A DNA stretch of 64,000 bases from Kineosporia rhizophila (GTDB lineage Bacteria > Actinomycetota > Actinomycetes > Actinomycetales > Kineosporiaceae), in the NCBI RefSeq assembly GCF_021277265.1, contig NZ_JAJSOH010000007.1:1-64000 (forward strand), written 5' to 3'. The translations under genes were made by a program, and so were the position numbers. The notes beneath the pieces are model-generated. The model saw only the letters and a program-made list of their open reading frames with translations, searched no databases and was not told the origin of the DNA. This document shows positions 28,734 to 37,655 of the stretch, one piece after another. How positions within the stretch are numbered: position 1 is the stretch's first letter; every line of letters begins with the position of its first letter.

Positions 28734-28768
28734 AGCACCATAACCGAAATGGTTTCGGTTATGGTGCT
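28734..28768. promoter_or_regulatory. 35-bp perfect inverted repeat, probable TetR operator
   Basis: Sixteen-base arms (28734-28749, AGCACCATAACCGAAA, and its exact complement at 28753-28768) flank a TGG centre. It lies between the divergent permease and urease-like genes, 48 bases before the permease ATG and about 90 before the urease start. It has no T-tract, so a terminator is unlikely. The CCGAAA..TTTCGG core is of TetR-operator size. Confidence 0.7.
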
Positions 28769-28844
28769 CGGCGTGTGTATCCATCGTGTTTCGTCGCTGA
28801 TCCGTTCTCGTGTCGGCCTGCGCCCGGCCCTCGCCCCGGCCGGT

Positions 28845-28850
28845 TAGTCT
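28845..28850 (+). promoter_or_regulatory. -10 hexamer TAGTCT, leaderless ureAB start
   Basis: TAGTCT ends 7 bases before the ATG at 28858, with no ribosome site between. Confidence 0.5.
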
Positions 28851-28857
28851 CCGCGGC

Positions 28858-29595
28858 ATGCGACTGACGCCCACCGAACGCGACCGGCTGCTGATCTTCA
28901 CCGCCGCCGAGCTGGCCCGCGCCCGGCGCGCCCGCGGTCTGCGGCTGAACGTGCCCGAGGCGACCGCGCTGATCGCCGACACGGTCTGCGAGGCGGCCCG
29001 GGACGGCCGCCGGCTGGCCGAGGCGATGCAGGCCGGGCGGGCGGTGCTGGGGGTGGACGACGTGCTGCCGGGGGTGCCCGAGGTGGTCGGTCAGGTCGAG
29101 GTGGAGGCGGTCTTCGACGACGGCAGCCGGCTGATCGTGGTCACCGACCCGTTCGGAGGCGCCTCGATGGGCTCGGATGCTCCCGGGGCCCTGCTGCCCG
29201 GCCCGGCCGAGCCGGTGCAGTTCACAGATCTGAGGACGCTCGTGGTCACCAACACCGCGTCGGTCCCGGTCAGTGTCACCTCGCATTTTCACTTCTTCGA
29301 GGTCAACCCACGGCTGAGTTTCGACCGGCGGGCGGCGTACGGAAGGCGGCTGGCGGTGGACGCGGGCGCCACCGTGCGGTTCGCACCCGGCCAGACCCTC
29401 GAGGTGCAGCTGACCCCGATCGGCGGGGACCGCGTCGTCATCGGTTTCGCGGGTCTGGTCGACGGCCCGCTCGACGCACCGGGCGCCCTGGACGACGCTC
29501 TGCGGAAAGCCCACGCCTGCGGCTACCTGGACACCGAGAACACCGAAAACACCGAAATCGCTGAGAACACCGAGAACACCGGGGAGCAGTCGTGA
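28858..29595 (+). CDS. ureAB: urease-like gamma/beta fusion subunit
   Basis: 245 residues; an open upstream extension lacks a start signal. Residues 1-100 are the gamma subunit ([44 protein letters not shown]) and 115-225 the beta subunit ([46 protein letters not shown]). Fused gamma-beta chains also occur in Helicobacter. The last ~18 residues are a TENTEN-type repeat tail (29530-29582) absent from normal ureases. The TGA overlaps the GTG of ureC. It is divergent from the agmatine operon, with a 172-bp shared intergenic region. Confidence 0.93.
   Translation: MRLTPTERDRLLIFTAAELARARRARGLRLNVPEATALIADTVCEAARDGRRLAEAMQAGRAVLGVDDVLPGVPEVVGQVEVEAVFDDGSRLIVVTDPFGGASMGSDAPGALLPGPAEPVQFTDLRTLVVTNTASVPVSVTSHFHFFEVNPRLSFDRRAAYGRRLAVDAGATVRFAPGQTLEVQLTPIGGDRVVIGFAGLVDGPLDAPGALDDALRKAHACGYLDTENTENTEIAENTENTGEQS
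29530..29582 (+). repeat. in-frame GAGAACACC-type repeats at the ureAB 3' end
   Basis: Imperfect 9-base units (ACCGAGAAC and variants) encode a repeated Thr-Glu-Asn tail. All steps are multiples of three. Confidence 0.75.
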
Positions 29596-31274
29596 GTCTG
29601 AGCGGGAACGACTACGCCGGCACCTACGGGCCGCGCGCCGGAGACCGGATCCGGCTCGGTGACACCGGTCTGGTGATCCGGGTCGAGAGCGACGCGCAGC
29701 ACCCGGGCGAGGAGTTCCTGGCCGGGTTCGCCAAGACCGCCCGCGACGGAATGCATCTCAAGGCCGCCCGGGTGAGTGAGACCTGTGACGTGGTGATCTC
29801 GAACGTGGTGGTGATCGACGCCGCGCTCGGCATCCGCAAGGTCTCGATCGGGATCCGGGAAGGGCGGATCAGTGCGATCGGCCGGGCCGGCAATCCGGAC
29901 ACGCTCGACGGGGTGGACGTGGTGGTCGGCACCGGCACCACGATCGTCTCCGGTGAGGGCCTGATCGCCACCGCCGGGGCGATCGACACCCACGTGCACC
30001 TGCTCAGCCCTCGGATCATGGAGGCCTCTCTGGCGGCCGGGGTCACCACGATCATCGGCCAGGAGTTCGGCCCGGTCTGGGGCGTGGGGGTCAACTCGCC
30101 CTGGGCGCTGCGGCACGCCTTCAACGCTTTCGACGCCTGGCCGGTGAACATCGGCTTCCTCGGCCGGGGTTCGGCCTCCGACCCCGGTTCGTCGGTGGAG
30201 GCGCTGGTCGAGGGTGGGGCCTGCGGGTTCAAGGTGCACGAGGACATGGGGGCGCACGCCCGGGCGCTGGACACCGCGCTGCGGGTGGCCGAGGACCACG
30301 ACGTGCAGGTCGCGCTGCACACCGACGGGATCAACGAGTCCCTGTCGGTGGAGGACACACTGGCCGTGCTGGAAGGCCGCACCATCCACGCCTTCCACAT
30401 CGAGGGCTGCGGCGGGGGACACGTGCCCAACGTGCTGCGGATGGCCGGTGAGCCCAATGTCATCGGCTCCTCGACCAATCCGACCCTGCCGTTCGGCCGT
30501 GACGCGGTGGCCGAGCACTATCACATGATCGTCGCCGCCCACGGCCTGAAGGAGGACATCCCCTCCGACGCCGCGCTCGCCCGCGACCGCATCCGGGCCG
30601 GCACGATGGGCGCCGAGGACGTGCTGCACGACCTCGGGATCATCCCGATCACCTCCTCCGACGCCCAGGGCATGGGCCGGGCCGGAGAGACGGTGCGCCG
30701 CACCTTCGCCATGGCCGGCAAGATGAAGGCCGAACTGGGGGCCGACGGCGACGGTGACGGCGATGACAATGCCCGGGTACTGCGCTACATCGCCAAACTC
30801 ACGGTGAATCCGGCGATCGCGCACGGGCTCTCGCACGAGGTCGGCACCCTGGAGGTGGGCATGCTGGCCGATGTGGTGCTCTGGCAGCCGGCCTACTTCG
30901 GGGCCAAGCCGGACCTGGTGCTCAAGGCCGGGTTCCCGGCCTACGGGGTCACCGGCGACCCCAACGCGGCCATCGACCGGGCCCAGCCCCTGGTCTACGG
31001 GCCGCAGTTCGGCGCGCACGGCGCCACCGCGGCCGACCTGTCGGTGGCGTTCACCTCCCAGGCCGCGGCGGAACAGGGCAACGACTCGATGACGACGCGG
31101 CGCCGCCGGGTAGGGGTGCGCAACACCCGCGGGATCGGGCTCGGGTCGATGAAGCTGAACTCGCGGCTGGCGTCGGTGCGGGTCTCACCCGGCGGCCTGG
31201 TCACCGTGGACGGCGAACCGGTCACCTCCGAACCCGCCGAGTCGGTGTCGCTGAACCGCCTCTATCACCTCTGA
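29592..31274 (+). CDS. ureC: divergent urease alpha-like catalytic subunit
   Basis: 560 residues, numbered like Klebsiella UreC but offset by -3 after residue ~200. Nickel ligands are present: H134, H136 (DTHVH), carbamylated K214 (GFKVHED), H243 (ALHTDG), H269 (FHIEG) and D357 (TSSDAQ). The general acid H317 and R333 are kept. The mobile flap differs: the usual VCHHL reads VAAHGL, so Cys319 is Ala316 and His321 is Gly318. No ureD, E, F or G gene follows. With a wider flap and agmatine deiminase next door, the substrate may be a substituted urea instead of urea. Confidence 0.9.
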   Translation: MSLSGNDYAGTYGPRAGDRIRLGDTGLVIRVESDAQHPGEEFLAGFAKTARDGMHLKAARVSETCDVVISNVVVIDAALGIRKVSIGIREGRISAIGRAGNPDTLDGVDVVVGTGTTIVSGEGLIATAGAIDTHVHLLSPRIMEASLAAGVTTIIGQEFGPVWGVGVNSPWALRHAFNAFDAWPVNIGFLGRGSASDPGSSVEALVEGGACGFKVHEDMGAHARALDTALRVAEDHDVQVALHTDGINESLSVEDTLAVLEGRTIHAFHIEGCGGGHVPNVLRMAGEPNVIGSSTNPTLPFGRDAVAEHYHMIVAAHGLKEDIPSDAALARDRIRAGTMGAEDVLHDLGIIPITSSDAQGMGRAGETVRRTFAMAGKMKAELGADGDGDGDDNARVLRYIAKLTVNPAIAHGLSHEVGTLEVGMLADVVLWQPAYFGAKPDLVLKAGFPAYGVTGDPNAAIDRAQPLVYGPQFGAHGATAADLSVAFTSQAAAEQGNDSMTTRRRRVGVRNTRGIGLGSMKLNSRLASVRVSPGGLVTVDGEPVTSEPAESVSLNRLYHL

Positions 31275-31359
31275 GCGGACCGCCGGCTGGCCGATCGGCT
31301 GGTGCACGGCAGCGCATCGGCTGATCCCGGCGCGGTGAGACCGGCGAAGACTGGCTGCC

Positions 31360-32271
31360 ATGGCGATCATCGAGGTGCGCGGGCTGCGCCGGACCTACGG
31401 CGAGGTGACCGCGGTCGAGCACATCGACCTGGACGTGGCCGAGGGCGAGATCTTCGGGCTCCTCGGCCCGAACGGCGCGGGCAAGACCACCACGGTGGAG
31501 TGCATCGCCGGCCTCACCCGGCCGAGCGCGGGCACGGTGCGCGTGGCCGGGATCGATCCGTACGCCGACCGGGTGGCGGCGACCAGCCTGATCGGTGTGC
31601 AGCTGCAGCAGGCCGGACTGCAGGCCAAGCTCACCGTCCGGGAGGCGCTGGAGCTGTTCGCCGCGTTCTACCCGGATCCGGCCGACGGCCTGGCGATGGC
31701 CGGGCAGCTCGGTCTGGGGGAGAAGCTCGATGCTCGCTACGCCAGTCTTTCCGGCGGGCAGCAGCAGCGGCTCGCCATCGCCCTGGCCCTGGTCGGCCGA
31801 CCGCGGGTGGCGCTGCTCGACGAGCTGACCACCGGTCTCGACCCGGCCTCGCGCCGCACCGTGTGGCAGCTGGTCGAGCAGGTCCGGGCCGAGGGCACCA
31901 CCATCGTCCTGGTCAGTCATCTGATGCCCGAGGTGCAGCGGCTGTGCGACCGGCTGGCCCTGCTCGACCGTGGCCGGGTGGTGGCCCTGGACAGCCCGGC
32001 CGGGCTGATCGCCGCTTCGGCCACCCCCACGGCGATGTCGTTCAGCCCGGACGCGCCGGTGGACGTGGCCCGGTTGCGTTCGGTCGAGGGGGTCGCCGAG
32101 GTGCGGGAGCGGGGTGGGCGGCTCGAATTGCTGGCCGACGACGCTGCGGTGCTGGCCGTGCTCGGCCTGCTGGCCCGGCTCGACGTCCGGCCGGAACGAC
32201 TGCGCGTGACCCAGTCCACCCTCGACGAGGCCTATCTGAGCCTGGTCGGCACCGACGAGAGCGAGATCTGA
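31360..32271 (+). CDS. ABC-2 type exporter ATP-binding protein
   Basis: 303 residues. Walker A GPNGAGKTTT, signature LSGGQQQRLAIALAL, Walker B VALLDELTTGLDP and H-loop VSHLMPE are all intact. The C-terminal ~85 residues form the extra domain of DrrA-like drug/daunorubicin exporters. It energises the permease encoded one base downstream. Together with the kinase and regulator genes that follow, it forms the common four-gene exporter plus NarL-type two-component layout. Confidence 0.95.
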   Translation: MAIIEVRGLRRTYGEVTAVEHIDLDVAEGEIFGLLGPNGAGKTTTVECIAGLTRPSAGTVRVAGIDPYADRVAATSLIGVQLQQAGLQAKLTVREALELFAAFYPDPADGLAMAGQLGLGEKLDARYASLSGGQQQRLAIALALVGRPRVALLDELTTGLDPASRRTVWQLVEQVRAEGTTIVLVSHLMPEVQRLCDRLALLDRGRVVALDSPAGLIAASATPTAMSFSPDAPVDVARLRSVEGVAEVRERGGRLELLADDAAVLAVLGLLARLDVRPERLRVTQSTLDEAYLSLVGTDESEI

Positions 32272-32272
32272 C

Positions 32273-33016
32273 ATGGCGAGCCCGGCCCGGGCGGTGCTGC
32301 GCACCGAGTTCCGGCTGTTCCTGCGTGAGCCCGGGGCACTGTTCTGGACGGTCGCCTTCCCGCCCGTCCTGTTCGTGATCCTGGGTCTGATCCCGTCCTT
32401 CCGGGAACCGGTGCCGGAGTACGGCGGGGCCCGGGTGATCGACCTGTACGTGCCGATCACCATCCTGGTCACCGCGATCATGGCCTCGGTGCAGTCGATG
32501 CCCGCGGTACTCTCGGCCTACCGCGAGCAGCGGGTGCTGCGCCGGATCGCGACCACGCCGGCCCGGCCCTGGCACGTGCTGGCGGCCCAGTTCGTGCTGC
32601 ACGGGGGCGCGGTGGTGGCGGGTACCGCGCTGGTGCTGCTGATCGGCGGCCTGGCCTTCGACGTGAGCCTGCCGGGGGCGGTGGTGCCCTATCTGCTGGT
32701 GCTCGGCCTGGCCCTGGCTGCGGCCCTGACCATCGGTGGGCTGGTGTCGTCCTTGTCCCGCACGGCCAAGGGCAGTGCGGCGGTGGGCAGCGCCGTGTTC
32801 ATCGCCATGATGTTCACCTCCGGGGTGTGGTTCCCGGTGCAGGCCATGCCCGATCCGATGCGGATGGTGGTGCAGGCGACTCCGTTCGGGGCAGCAGCGC
32901 GGGGGATGGATCAGGCGGCTCTGGGCGAGTGGCCCGACCTGACGCACATCGCGGTGCTGCTGCTGTGGACGCTGGGCCTGGGTGGCCTGGCCACGCGATA
33001 CTTCAGATGGCAGTGA
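32273..33016 (+). CDS. ABC-2 type exporter permease
   Basis: 247 residues with six hydrophobic segments: near 22-40, 58-78, 100-125, 137-160, 165-185 and 220-240. It has the ABC2_membrane pattern (FRLFLREPGALFWTVAFPPVLFVILG, SAVFIAMMFTSGVWFPVQAMPDPMR). Permease of the exporter whose ATPase ends one base before. Substrate unknown; the context suggests export of a drug or lipid sensed by the downstream kinase. Confidence 0.92.
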   Translation: MASPARAVLRTEFRLFLREPGALFWTVAFPPVLFVILGLIPSFREPVPEYGGARVIDLYVPITILVTAIMASVQSMPAVLSAYREQRVLRRIATTPARPWHVLAAQFVLHGGAVVAGTALVLLIGGLAFDVSLPGAVVPYLLVLGLALAAALTIGGLVSSLSRTAKGSAAVGSAVFIAMMFTSGVWFPVQAMPDPMRMVVQATPFGAAARGMDQAALGEWPDLTHIAVLLLWTLGLGGLATRYFRWQ

Positions 33017-33048
33017 TCGAGCGGGTCGTCGGGCGGGAGGTGACGGGC

Positions 33049-34308
33049 ATGCCGTTGGGGCCGGAATCGCTGGCCTTGCGCCGGGGGCCGTACCTGCTGC
33101 TCGTCCTGGCCGTGGTGCTGAGCGTGGTCACCGCGGGTGCGCTCGAGGTCGAGGAGGGGCTGCCGTATCTGCTGGGGCTGAGCGTGGTGCTCGGCCTCCT
33201 GCACTATGCCCTGGCCGATCGCCGTTGGCAGCGCACCGAACTGAACGACGCCACCGGCCGCACCTATCTGGTGGTGCGCACGGTGCTGGCCTTCCTGGCC
33301 ACCGCCCTCAACCCGTTCTTCTCGGTCTTCGCCACCGTCGGCTACTTCGACCAGCACCTCTACGTGTCGCGCCGGTGGGGGCTGGTCACGCTCACGGGCA
33401 CGGCGGTGACGATGGCCGGCTCGCAGTCGGGCGGCTTTCCGCCGCGCAACCCCTGGCAGTGGGGCGCGTTCGGGGTGCTGCTGCTGCTCAACCTCGGCCT
33501 GGTGACGGTGTTCTCGCGGATCGCGGAGAAGGAGCAGAACCTGGCCGCCGAACGGGACGGCACGATCGCCGAGCTGGAGCGGGCCAACACCGCCCTGCAG
33601 GCCGCGCTCACCGAGAACGCCCGCCTGCAGGAGGAACTCCTGGTCCAGGCGCGCCGCACCGGGGTCCGCGACGAGCGGGAGCGGCTGGCCCTGGAGATCC
33701 ACGACACGATCGCCCAGAGTCTGATCGGGGTGGTCACCCAGTTGCAGGCGGCCGACGATTCGGCAGAACCCGACGCGGCGGGCGAACACCGGCGGCGGGC
33801 AGCCGATCTGGCGCGCGAGGCGCTGGGCGAAGCCCGGCGTTCGGTGCAGGGGCTGCGGCCGGCGCAACTGAACCAGGCCACGCTCGGGGCGGCTCTGAAA
33901 CGGCTGGTCGAGGAGTGGTCGCTGGGCAGCGCGGTGGCCGGGGAGTTCACCGTCACCGGCGATCCGGTCCCGCTGTCGGCCGAGCTGGAGGCGACGGTGC
34001 TGCGGGTGGCCCAGGAGTCCCTGGCCAATGTGGCGAAACATGCAGCAGCACAACGGGTCGGGGTGACGCTGTCGTACATGGACGGCGAACTGGTGCTCGA
34101 CGTGCGCGACGACGGCGCCGGGTTCGACCCGGCGGCGGTCACTCAGGCGGGCCGGTCACCCGAGAGCGGGGGAATGGGGCTGGACGGTATGCGGCAACGG
34201 GCCGAGCGGTGTTCCGGCGTGCTGGTGGTGGAATCAGAGATCGGCGGCGGGACGGCGATCTCGTTGCGCGTGCCGGCCGGGCCCGACTGGGTGGCGGCCC
34301 GTGCCTGA
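33049..34308 (+). CDS. NarL-type sensor histidine kinase
   Basis: 419 residues from the ATG with a GGGAGG ribosome site. In-frame starts at 33007 and 33013 that overlap the permease stop are alternatives (the GTGA at 33013 would give coupling). Four to five membrane segments occupy residues 14-165, then a coiled coil, then HisKA_3 with H218 (LALEIHDTIAQSLIGVV) and a HATPase domain (ESLANVAKHA, DDGAGF, GGMGLDGMRQRAE). It is a membrane sensor with no large outside domain, like kinases paired with ABC exporters. Confidence 0.92.
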   Translation: MPLGPESLALRRGPYLLLVLAVVLSVVTAGALEVEEGLPYLLGLSVVLGLLHYALADRRWQRTELNDATGRTYLVVRTVLAFLATALNPFFSVFATVGYFDQHLYVSRRWGLVTLTGTAVTMAGSQSGGFPPRNPWQWGAFGVLLLLNLGLVTVFSRIAEKEQNLAAERDGTIAELERANTALQAALTENARLQEELLVQARRTGVRDERERLALEIHDTIAQSLIGVVTQLQAADDSAEPDAAGEHRRRAADLAREALGEARRSVQGLRPAQLNQATLGAALKRLVEEWSLGSAVAGEFTVTGDPVPLSAELEATVLRVAQESLANVAKHAAAQRVGVTLSYMDGELVLDVRDDGAGFDPAAVTQAGRSPESGGMGLDGMRQRAERCSGVLVVESEIGGGTAISLRVPAGPDWVAARA

Positions 34309-34936
34309 GCCGATCCGCATCCTGATCGTGGACGACCACCCGGTGGTGCGCGACGGCCTGCGGGGGATGTGTGCTGCGGTGCCCGGTTTCAGCGTGGTCG
34401 GTGAGGCGGGGGACGGCGTAGAGGCGGTGCGGCTCACCCTCTCGCTCGATCCGGACGTGGTGCTGATGGACCTGCGGATGCCCGGCGGGGGCGGGGCCGA
34501 GGCGATCGCCACCCTCACCCGGCGCGGCGCCCGGGCCCGGGTGCTGGTGCTGACCACCTACGAGACCGACCGCGACATCATGGCCGCGCTCGACGCCGGG
34601 GCCACCGGCTATCTGCTGAAAGACGCTCGCCGCGAGGAACTGTCCGGGGCGATCCGGGCGGCCGCGGCCGGGGAGTCGGTGCTCTCCCCGGCGGTGGCCA
34701 CCCGGGTGATCTCGCGGGTGCGCTCGGCCGGGGCCGAGGCGCTCAGCCCGCGCGAGATCGACGTGCTCACCCTGGTGGCCCGGGGCCGGACCAACCGCGA
34801 GATCGCCCGGGCGCTGTTCGTCAGCGAGGCCACGGTGAAGACGCACCTCGGGCACGTCTTCGACAAGCTCGGGGTGAAGGACCGCGCCTCGGCCGTGGCC
34901 GCCGCCTACGAACGCGGCGTGCTGGGAGCTCAGTAG
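34301..34936 (+). CDS. NarL/LuxR-type response regulator
   Basis: 211 residues; the GTG start overlaps the kinase stop by 8 bases. The receiver has DDH at 11-13 and the phosphorylation site D57 (VLMDLRMPG). The LuxR-type HTH is at residues 143-205 ([36 protein letters not shown]). It should control the upstream exporter. The stop overlaps the convergent deoC gene by 7 bases. Confidence 0.95.
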   Translation: MPEPIRILIVDDHPVVRDGLRGMCAAVPGFSVVGEAGDGVEAVRLTLSLDPDVVLMDLRMPGGGGAEAIATLTRRGARARVLVLTTYETDRDIMAALDAGATGYLLKDARREELSGAIRAAAAGESVLSPAVATRVISRVRSAGAEALSPREIDVLTLVARGRTNREIARALFVSEATVKTHLGHVFDKLGVKDRASAVAAAYERGVLGAQ

Positions 34937-35604
34937 CTGCCGGTGGCCGTGCTGCCCTCGAGAACGGCGCGGGCCGAGGACAGGCCCAGACGGGAGGCCC
35001 CGGCGGCGATCATCGCCTCGGCGTCCTCCCGGGTGCGGATGCCGCCGGAGGCCTTGATCTTCACGTCCGGGCCGATCGCGGCGGCCATCACCTCGACCGC
35101 GTGCACGGTGGCGCCGCCGCTGGGGTGGAATCCGGTGGAGGTCTTGACGAAGTCGGCCCCGGCCCGGGTGGCGGCCTGGCAGACGGCGGTGAGCTGCTCG
35201 TCGGTCAGGGCGGCCGACTCGACGATCACCTTGAGCCGGGCCGGCGCCGGCACGGCCGCCCGCACGGCCGCGATCTCGGCCTCGACCAGCGCGAAGTCAC
35301 CGGACACGGCGGCGCCGACGTTGATCACCATGTCCACCTCGTCGGCCCCCTCGGACACCGACAGGGCCGCCTCGGTGGCCTTGACCTCGGCCTTGACCGC
35401 CCCGCTGGGGAAGCCGCAGACGGTGACCACGGCCAGTTCCGAGCCCGCCGCAGCCTGCTTGGCCACGGTGACCAGGCTCGGGGAGACGCAGACCCCGAAC
35501 ACCTGCAGCTCCCGCGCGTCGGCGACGAGCTTGCGCACGTCGTCGGGGGTGGACTCGGGCTTGAGCAGGGTCTGGTCGATGTAGCTGGCGAGGTTCTCGG
35601 TCAT
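34930..35604 (-). CDS. deoC: deoxyribose-phosphate aldolase
   Basis: 224 residues, normal for DeoC. The enzyme cleaves 2-deoxyribose 5-phosphate to acetaldehyde and glyceraldehyde 3-phosphate in deoxynucleoside breakdown. The Schiff-base lysine is in DFVKTSTGF and the second lysine in [19 protein letters not shown] is the early aspartate strand. A -10 hexamer overlaps the stop of the upstream XRE gene, so it may have its own leaderless transcript. A nucleoside hydrolase is far away (57715), so no nucleoside operon is seen. Confidence 0.95.
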   Translation of the reverse strand: MTENLASYIDQTLLKPESTPDDVRKLVADARELQVFGVCVSPSLVTVAKQAAAGSELAVVTVCGFPSGAVKAEVKATEAALSVSEGADEVDMVINVGAAVSGDFALVEAEIAAVRAAVPAPARLKVIVESAALTDEQLTAVCQAATRAGADFVKTSTGFHPSGGATVHAVEVMAAAIGPDVKIKASGGIRTREDAEAMIAAGASRLGLSSARAVLEGSTATGSY

Positions 35605-35611
35605 GGACCCA

Positions 35612-35617
35612 ACCCTA
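35612..35617 (-). promoter_or_regulatory. -10 hexamer TAGGGT before deoC
   Basis: TAGGGT on the minus strand ends 7 bases before the deoC ATG and contains the stop codon of the upstream XRE gene. Confidence 0.45.
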
Positions 35618-36481
35618 GCGCCGCGCCACCGCCGACCAGCTGGCCAGCAGCTTCAGGGCGTCGTCGGAGGCGCTGCCCGGCTCGGCGGTGAACATCAGCA
35701 GGGTCTGTCCCGGGTCGGCGACCAGCGGGGTGCTCTCGAACGGCAGCACCAGCTCGCCGACCACCGGGTGCCGCAGCCTCCGGACGCCACTGGCCGGCAC
35801 CCGCACCTCGTGCCGGGCCCAGTGCTCGCGGAAGTCGGCGCTGTGGGTGGACAGCTCGTCGACGAGGTCGGCCAGGGCCCGGTCGCAGGGTTTGCTGCCG
35901 GCCGCGACGCGCAGCCGGTTCGCGGTCTCGGTGGCCACCGGCTCCCAGTCGGGCCAGAAGTCCCGGGCGGCCGGACCCAGGAACACGGCGCGGGCCAGAT
36001 TGACGGCTTCGCTCCCGGTTCGCACCGGTTCGAGCAGGGCCGTGCCCAGTGCGTTGGCGCCGATCACGTCGAGACGCCAGTTGTGCACCAGGGCGGGCGT
36101 GGTGCCCATCGAGTCGAGGATCCGCTGCACCGGCGGCCGCAGGGCCGGCCGGTCGACCACCGGGCACTCGAAACCGTCGGCCGGGCGGAGCAGGTCGAGC
36201 AGATGGTCGTGCCCGGCGGCGCCCAGCCGCAGGGCCCGGCCGATGGCCTCCAGCACGCTGCCGGACACGTTTCCGGCGTCTCCGCGCTCGAGCCGGATGT
36301 AGTACTCCACGCTGATCCCGGCCAGCGCCGCCACCTCTTCCCGCCGCAGGCCCTTGACCCGGCGCCGCCCGCCCACCGAAGGCAGGCCCGCCTGTTCCGG
36401 AGTGAGCCGCGCCCGCCGCGTGGACAGGAACTCCCGGACCCGGCGGCGCATGTCGGCCTGAACATGAGGACCACTTCCCAT
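35615..36481 (-). CDS. XRE-family regulator with MmyB-like ligand domain
   Basis: 288 residues from the ATG; an open extension upstream is not supported. The N-terminal [26 protein letters not shown]...[24 protein letters not shown] is typical, and the remaining ~180 residues match the MmyB-like ligand-binding domain with [22 protein letters not shown]. These actinobacterial regulators often lie divergent from a short-chain dehydrogenase they control, as here (36607). The ligand is unknown. Confidence 0.92.
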   Translation of the reverse strand: MGSGPHVQADMRRRVREFLSTRRARLTPEQAGLPSVGGRRRVKGLRREEVAALAGISVEYYIRLERGDAGNVSGSVLEAIGRALRLGAAGHDHLLDLLRPADGFECPVVDRPALRPPVQRILDSMGTTPALVHNWRLDVIGANALGTALLEPVRTGSEAVNLARAVFLGPAARDFWPDWEPVATETANRLRVAAGSKPCDRALADLVDELSTHSADFREHWARHEVRVPASGVRRLRHPVVGELVLPFESTPLVADPGQTLLMFTAEPGSASDDALKLLASWSAVARR

Positions 36482-36488
36482 GCCCCTG

Positions 36489-36494
36489 ACGATA
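36489..36494 (-). promoter_or_regulatory. -10 hexamer TATCGT before the XRE regulator
   Basis: On the minus strand TATCGT ends 7 bases before the ATG at 36481; probably leaderless. Confidence 0.45.
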
Positions 36495-36606
36495 GGCGGG
36501 CGGGTCAGGCCGAGACAGTCACCCGCAGTACCCCGATAGCAGAATCTGTCACCCCTCCCGGTCCCTGCGATCTGCTGATCCGACACACCTATCAGCAGGA
36601 GACCCA

Positions 36607-37581
36607 GTGCAGAAGAAGATCGACTCAGGGTTCGGCCGGAACACCACCGCGGCCGAGGTGCTGGCCGGGATCGACCTGACCGGCCGGGTGGCGATCGTCA
36701 CCGGCGGATACTCCGGGATCGGGCTGGCCACCACCCGCGCCCTCGCCGACGCCGGCGCCCACGTCGTGGTCCCGGCCCGGCGCCCCCAGCTCGCCGGGCA
36801 GGCCCTGGCCGGTCTCCCGGATGTGGAGATCGACGAGCTGGACCTGGCCGACCTGAACAGCGTGGCCGGCTTCGCCGACCGGTTCCTCGCCTCCGGGCGC
36901 GAACTGGACATTCTGATCAACGCGGCCGGCATCATGGCGGCGCCGTTGCAGCGGGTGGGCAAGGGCTGGGAGTCTCAGTTCGCGGTCAACCACCTCGGCC
37001 ACTTCGCCCTGACCAACCGGCTCTGGCCGGCCCTGCGGGCCGGGAGCGGGGCCCGCGTGGTGGCGTTCTCGTCGCTGGGGCACCGGTTCGGCGGGATCCG
37101 CTGGGAAGATCCGCACTTCGACTCGGGCGACTACGACAAGTGGATCGCCTACGGCCAGGCCAAGACCGCCAACGTGCTGTTCGCGGTGCACCTCGACGCG
37201 CTCGGGGCGAGCTCGGGGGTGCGGGCCTTCGCCCTGCAGCCGGGCACGATCGACACCGGCCTGGTGCGGCACCTCGAGCAGTCTGAGATGGTGGCCCTCG
37301 GCTGGATGAACGCAGACGGCACGTGGGCGCACCCGGAGACCATGAAGACTCCGGAACAGGGTGCGGCGACCGGGCTCTGGGCCGCCACCTCACCGCAGCT
37401 GGACGGCCGGGGCGGCCTCTACCTCGAAGACGTCGACGTGGCCGGGATCGTCGGCCCCGACGACCTGCTCGATGCTCAGGTCGCCGGACTGGCCACGTGG
37501 GCCGTCGACCCGCAGGACGCAGCCCGGCTCTGGGACCTCTCGGCCGAGCTGACCGGCGTCAACGCGTTCGAAACCGACTGA
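36607..37581 (+). CDS. short-chain dehydrogenase/reductase
   Basis: 324 residues from a GTG with CAGGAG upstream. Cofactor motif TGGYSGIG, NAAG strand motif and catalytic Y-x-x-x-K (YGQAK) are intact, with the serine in FSSLGHR. The basic residues after strand 2 (ARRPQ) suggest NADP(H). It resembles retinol-dehydrogenase-like oxidoreductases of actinobacteria; the substrate is unknown. It is divergent from its presumed MmyB-type regulator and is followed by a long terminator hairpin. Confidence 0.9.
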   Translation: MQKKIDSGFGRNTTAAEVLAGIDLTGRVAIVTGGYSGIGLATTRALADAGAHVVVPARRPQLAGQALAGLPDVEIDELDLADLNSVAGFADRFLASGRELDILINAAGIMAAPLQRVGKGWESQFAVNHLGHFALTNRLWPALRAGSGARVVAFSSLGHRFGGIRWEDPHFDSGDYDKWIAYGQAKTANVLFAVHLDALGASSGVRAFALQPGTIDTGLVRHLEQSEMVALGWMNADGTWAHPETMKTPEQGAATGLWAATSPQLDGRGGLYLEDVDVAGIVGPDDLLDAQVAGLATWAVDPQDAARLWDLSAELTGVNAFETD

Positions 37582-37588
37582 ACCACCA

Positions 37589-37633
37589 ACCAAAGGACGC
37601 TTGTCCCGGCGCCCGGGACAAGCGTCCTTTGGT
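37589..37633. terminator. bidirectional terminator hairpin, AAAGGACGC family
   Basis: Perfect 21-base arms (37589-37609 and 37613-37633) with a 3-base loop lie between convergent genes. The upper arm starts ACCAAAGGACGC and the lower one ends GCGTCCTTTGGT. There is no classic T-tract beyond CCTTT. A second hairpin with the same AAAGGACGC core is at 42826. Confidence 0.8.
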
Positions 37634-37655
37634 CGGTTCGCACCGAAACACCCAC

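Noticed and set aside
28734..28768. Reading the long inverted repeat as a terminator
   Set aside because: It lies between two divergent starts and has no T-tract, unlike the hairpins at 37589 and 42826 that separate gene ends.
28858..31274. Ordinary urea-degrading urease operon
   Set aside because: Not fully excluded, but the flap changes, absence of ureDEFG and adjacency to agmatine deiminase argue against it.
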